Of a stretch of 7,695 nt of DNA, positions 6,137-7,695 are shown in pieces. Origin of the DNA: Paracoccaceae bacterium (GTDB taxonomy: Bacteria > Pseudomonadota > Alphaproteobacteria > Rhodobacterales > Rhodobacteraceae). Both the position numbers and the translations under genes were made by a program. The notes beneath the pieces were generated by a model that ran no database searches, was not told where the DNA came from, and saw nothing but the letters and a program-made list of their open reading frames with translations. Every line of letters begins with the position of its first letter. The first letter of the stretch is position 1. The stretch lies in assembly GCA_030626365.1 (NCBI GenBank), contig DAOUPC010000132.1:1-7695 (forward strand), given 5' to 3'.

Positions 6137-6823
6137 TCAGTCCCAATCGGCAATCAGGCGTGTGGCCAGCGGGCGCGATACTGTGCGTGCCTCGGACAGG
6201 GCCGCATGGTCAAGCCGCGCGACAATGGCTGCCGCGGCCTCGAATGAGCGGTCCATATGGGCCACCAGATAGGGGATCACATCAGGTTTTGGGGTGATCT
6301 GGCGGTCATTGAACAGCTTGGCCAGAACGGCGGACAGCAGGGTGTCGTCGGGCGGGGCCAGGGTGACCACATGGGTGCCCTGCATCCGGCTTTGCAGATC
6401 GGGCAGGCCCAGACCCCAGCGGCTGGGGTCCTGCCGCCCGGTCAGCAACAGGGTGTGTGCCTCGGCCAGAACCAGATTGTGCAGATGAAACAGGGTGTTC
6501 TGGGCTGCCGGATCGGTGGCGATATGGGGCACGTCCTCGATCACTAGCGGCCCCTGGGCCAGGGCGGGCACATCCGCATCACGCAGGCTGGTTGCCTTCA
6601 GGATCGTGGCCCCTGACTGGGCGGCCCAGACATGGGCCAGGTGGGTCTTGCCGGACCCGGCGGGGCCGCAAAGGGCCAGCTTTGCGCCGGGCCAGGGCGT
6701 GGTGGCGTTGATTGTTGCCACCGCCACGGCATTGCCGGGCGAGACAAAGAAATCATCCCGCCCCAGCGCCGGCTTGGAAGGCAGATCAAAGCTGAGTTGT
6801 TGGGGGGGCGTGCGGGTTGTCAC
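6137..6823 (-). CDS. hdaA: HdaA, DnaA-related regulator of replication initiation
   Basis: This 228-residue AAA+ protein resembles the ATPase domain of DnaA without its DNA-binding domain. In Hda/HdaA proteins it works with the DNA polymerase sliding clamp to stimulate ATP hydrolysis by DnaA, which prevents over-initiation. The N-terminus has QQLSFDLP (8-15), fitting the clamp-binding motif of this family. Then come Walker A GPAGSGKT (53-60), Walker B LVIEDV (93-98), sensor 1 LLLTGR (125-130) and an arginine-finger region LPDLQSRM (140-147). The GTG at 6823 is chosen because it lies 4 nt after the stop of the upstream transporter gene and places the clamp motif right at the N-terminus. A TTG at 6892 would overlap that gene by 65 nt and add a low-complexity tail. 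Shine-Dalgarno matching is weak, so translation is probably coupled to the upstream gene. The alternative name is DnaA/RegA-inactivating Hda-like protein; the family is clear, the exact start less so. Confidence 0.9.
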   Translation of the reverse strand: MTTRTPPQQLSFDLPSKPALGRDDFFVSPGNAVAVATINATTPWPGAKLALCGPAGSGKTHLAHVWAAQSGATILKATSLRDADVPALAQGPLVIEDVPHIATDPAAQNTLFHLHNLVLAEAHTLLLTGRQDPSRWGLGLPDLQSRMQGTHVVTLAPPDDTLLSAVLAKLFNDRQITPKPDVIPYLVAHMDRSFEAAAAIVARLDHAALSEARTVSRPLATRLIADWD

Positions 6824-6827
6824 TGGC

Positions 6828-7695
6828 TTAGTCGTCTTTGCGGCTGGTTTCACCCCGGTAGAGGTGGCTGTCGGTATATTGCCCAACGCCAAACCGGGTC
6901 ACCACACCCAGCGCGGCGGCGACCGGGACGGCCACCAACATGCCGACAAACCCGAACATCGCGCCAAATACCGACAACGCCAGCAAAAGCCACACAGGAT
7001 GCAGCCCGACCGAGGTGCCAACCAGTTTCGGCGTCAGGAAATTTCCCTCGGCCACCTGACCGACCACAAAGATCAGCGTCACCAGCCCGATTGTCCCCCA
7101 GTCGCCCCAGAACTGGAACAACGCCAGCCCAATCGCCAGCACCCCGCCAATCAGCGCGCCCAGATAGGGAATGAACGTCACCAGCCCGGCAATGAACCCC
7201 ACCACCAGCCCGAATTGCAGCCCCACCGCCATCAGCGCCACCGCGTAATAGGTGCCAAGGATCAGACAGACCGTGCCCATGCCCCGGATGAACGCCGCCA
7301 GCGTGGTGTCGATTTCACCGGCCAGACGACGGATCACCGGCGCATGATCGCGCGGCAGCAACTGGTCGATACGGGCGATCATCCGGTCCCAGTCCAGCAA
7401 CATATAGACCGACACCACCGGCACGATCACCAGCAGGATAACGATATTGACCAAAGACATGGCCGACCCGATCACGTGGCTCAGCACCACGCCGCCTTTG
7501 CTTTTGATGCTTTCGCCCAGTGTTGTCAGAACCATGCGCAGGTCCGAATTCTGATCCAGAAGCGATGGGAACCGCCCGTTCAGAAACGATTGCAGGTCGC
7601 GGAACACCTGGGGCATGATTGCGATCAGGTCGATCATCTGTTTGATCAGCGCCGGAATGACCGCCAGCGCCAGGATTATAAAGATCACGATGGCC
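6828..7695 (-). CDS. AI-2E family transporter (PerM-like membrane protein), 5' end missing
   Basis: This is the C-terminal 288 or so residues of a polytopic inner-membrane protein of the AI-2E transporter (UPF0118/PerM) family. The frame is still open at the window edge, so the start lies outside; full family members have about 340-370 residues. Numbering from the GTG codon at 7688, hydrophobic segments lie at about 1-24, 76-98, 138-194 (two or more helices), 198-215 and 229-264. Family signatures are IPYLGALIGG (173-182), EGNFLTPKLVG (214-224) with VGLHPVWLLLALSVFGA following, and the loop with LLDWDR at 97-102. The soluble stretch 25-70 fits the family's loop between early helices. Some members export a quorum signal and others act as ion antiporters, so the substrate here cannot be stated. 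The gene is the first visible member of the operon and its stop is 4 nt before hdaA. Confidence 0.92.
   Translation of the reverse strand, partial: AIVIFIILALAVIPALIKQMIDLIAIMPQVFRDLQSFLNGRFPSLLDQNSDLRMVLTTLGESIKSKGGVVLSHVIGSAMSLVNIVILLVIVPVVSVYMLLDWDRMIARIDQLLPRDHAPVIRRLAGEIDTTLAAFIRGMGTVCLILGTYYAVALMAVGLQFGLVVGFIAGLVTFIPYLGALIGGVLAIGLALFQFWGDWGTIGLVTLIFVVGQVAEGNFLTPKLVGTSVGLHPVWLLLALSVFGAMFGFVGMLVAVPVAAALGVVTRFGVGQYTDSHLYRGETSRKDD

Noticed and set aside
6824..6892. TTG start for hdaA overlapping the transporter gene.
   Set aside because: It would add 23 low-complexity residues before the clamp-binding motif. The GTG at 6823, 4 nt after the previous stop, fits family length better.

Overview
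The window reads as a stretch of an alphaproteobacterial chromosome, most probably Rhodobacterales (roseobacter or Rhodobacter-like). This rests on the protein families, on an HdaA-type DnaA-related ATPase placed directly before polyphosphate kinase, and on a G+C content near 60% in the minus-strand genes. No rRNA, tRNA, CRISPR array, insertion sequence or phage gene was seen.

Layout. Five genes lie on the minus strand and are read from right to left. They are a 5'-truncated AI-2E/PerM-type membrane protein (6828 to the window edge), hdaA (6137-6823), ppk (3862-6036), ppx (2239-3798) and a secreted YceI-family protein (1526-2146). The first four look like one operon: hdaA starts 4 nt after the transporter stop, about 100 nt separate hdaA and ppk, and 63 nt separate ppk and ppx. 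The YceI gene follows after 92 nt and seems to have its own promoter. On the plus strand, a 464-residue RTX calcium-binding protein (33-1427) converges on the YceI gene, with a 98-nt gap between them.

How the genes fit together. Ppk makes inorganic polyphosphate from ATP and Ppx degrades it from the chain end, so the pair sets the polyphosphate level. HdaA is the clamp-dependent factor that promotes ATP hydrolysis by DnaA and so limits replication initiation. The hdaA-ppk gap carries three copies of TGTGAAT that resemble DnaA boxes on the minus strand. This raises the testable idea that the replication initiator regulates polyphosphate synthesis. The RTX protein is the accessory-looking part of the window. 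Its N-terminal half has a periodic N-x-G-x-x-x-G repeat that looks like a beta-solenoid, its C-terminal half has RTX nonapeptides and a serralysin-like type I secretion end, and its first 200 or so bases are clearly AT-richer than the operon.

No wholly new system is evident. The most promising leads are the DnaA-box-like cluster before ppk and the solenoid-plus-RTX architecture.
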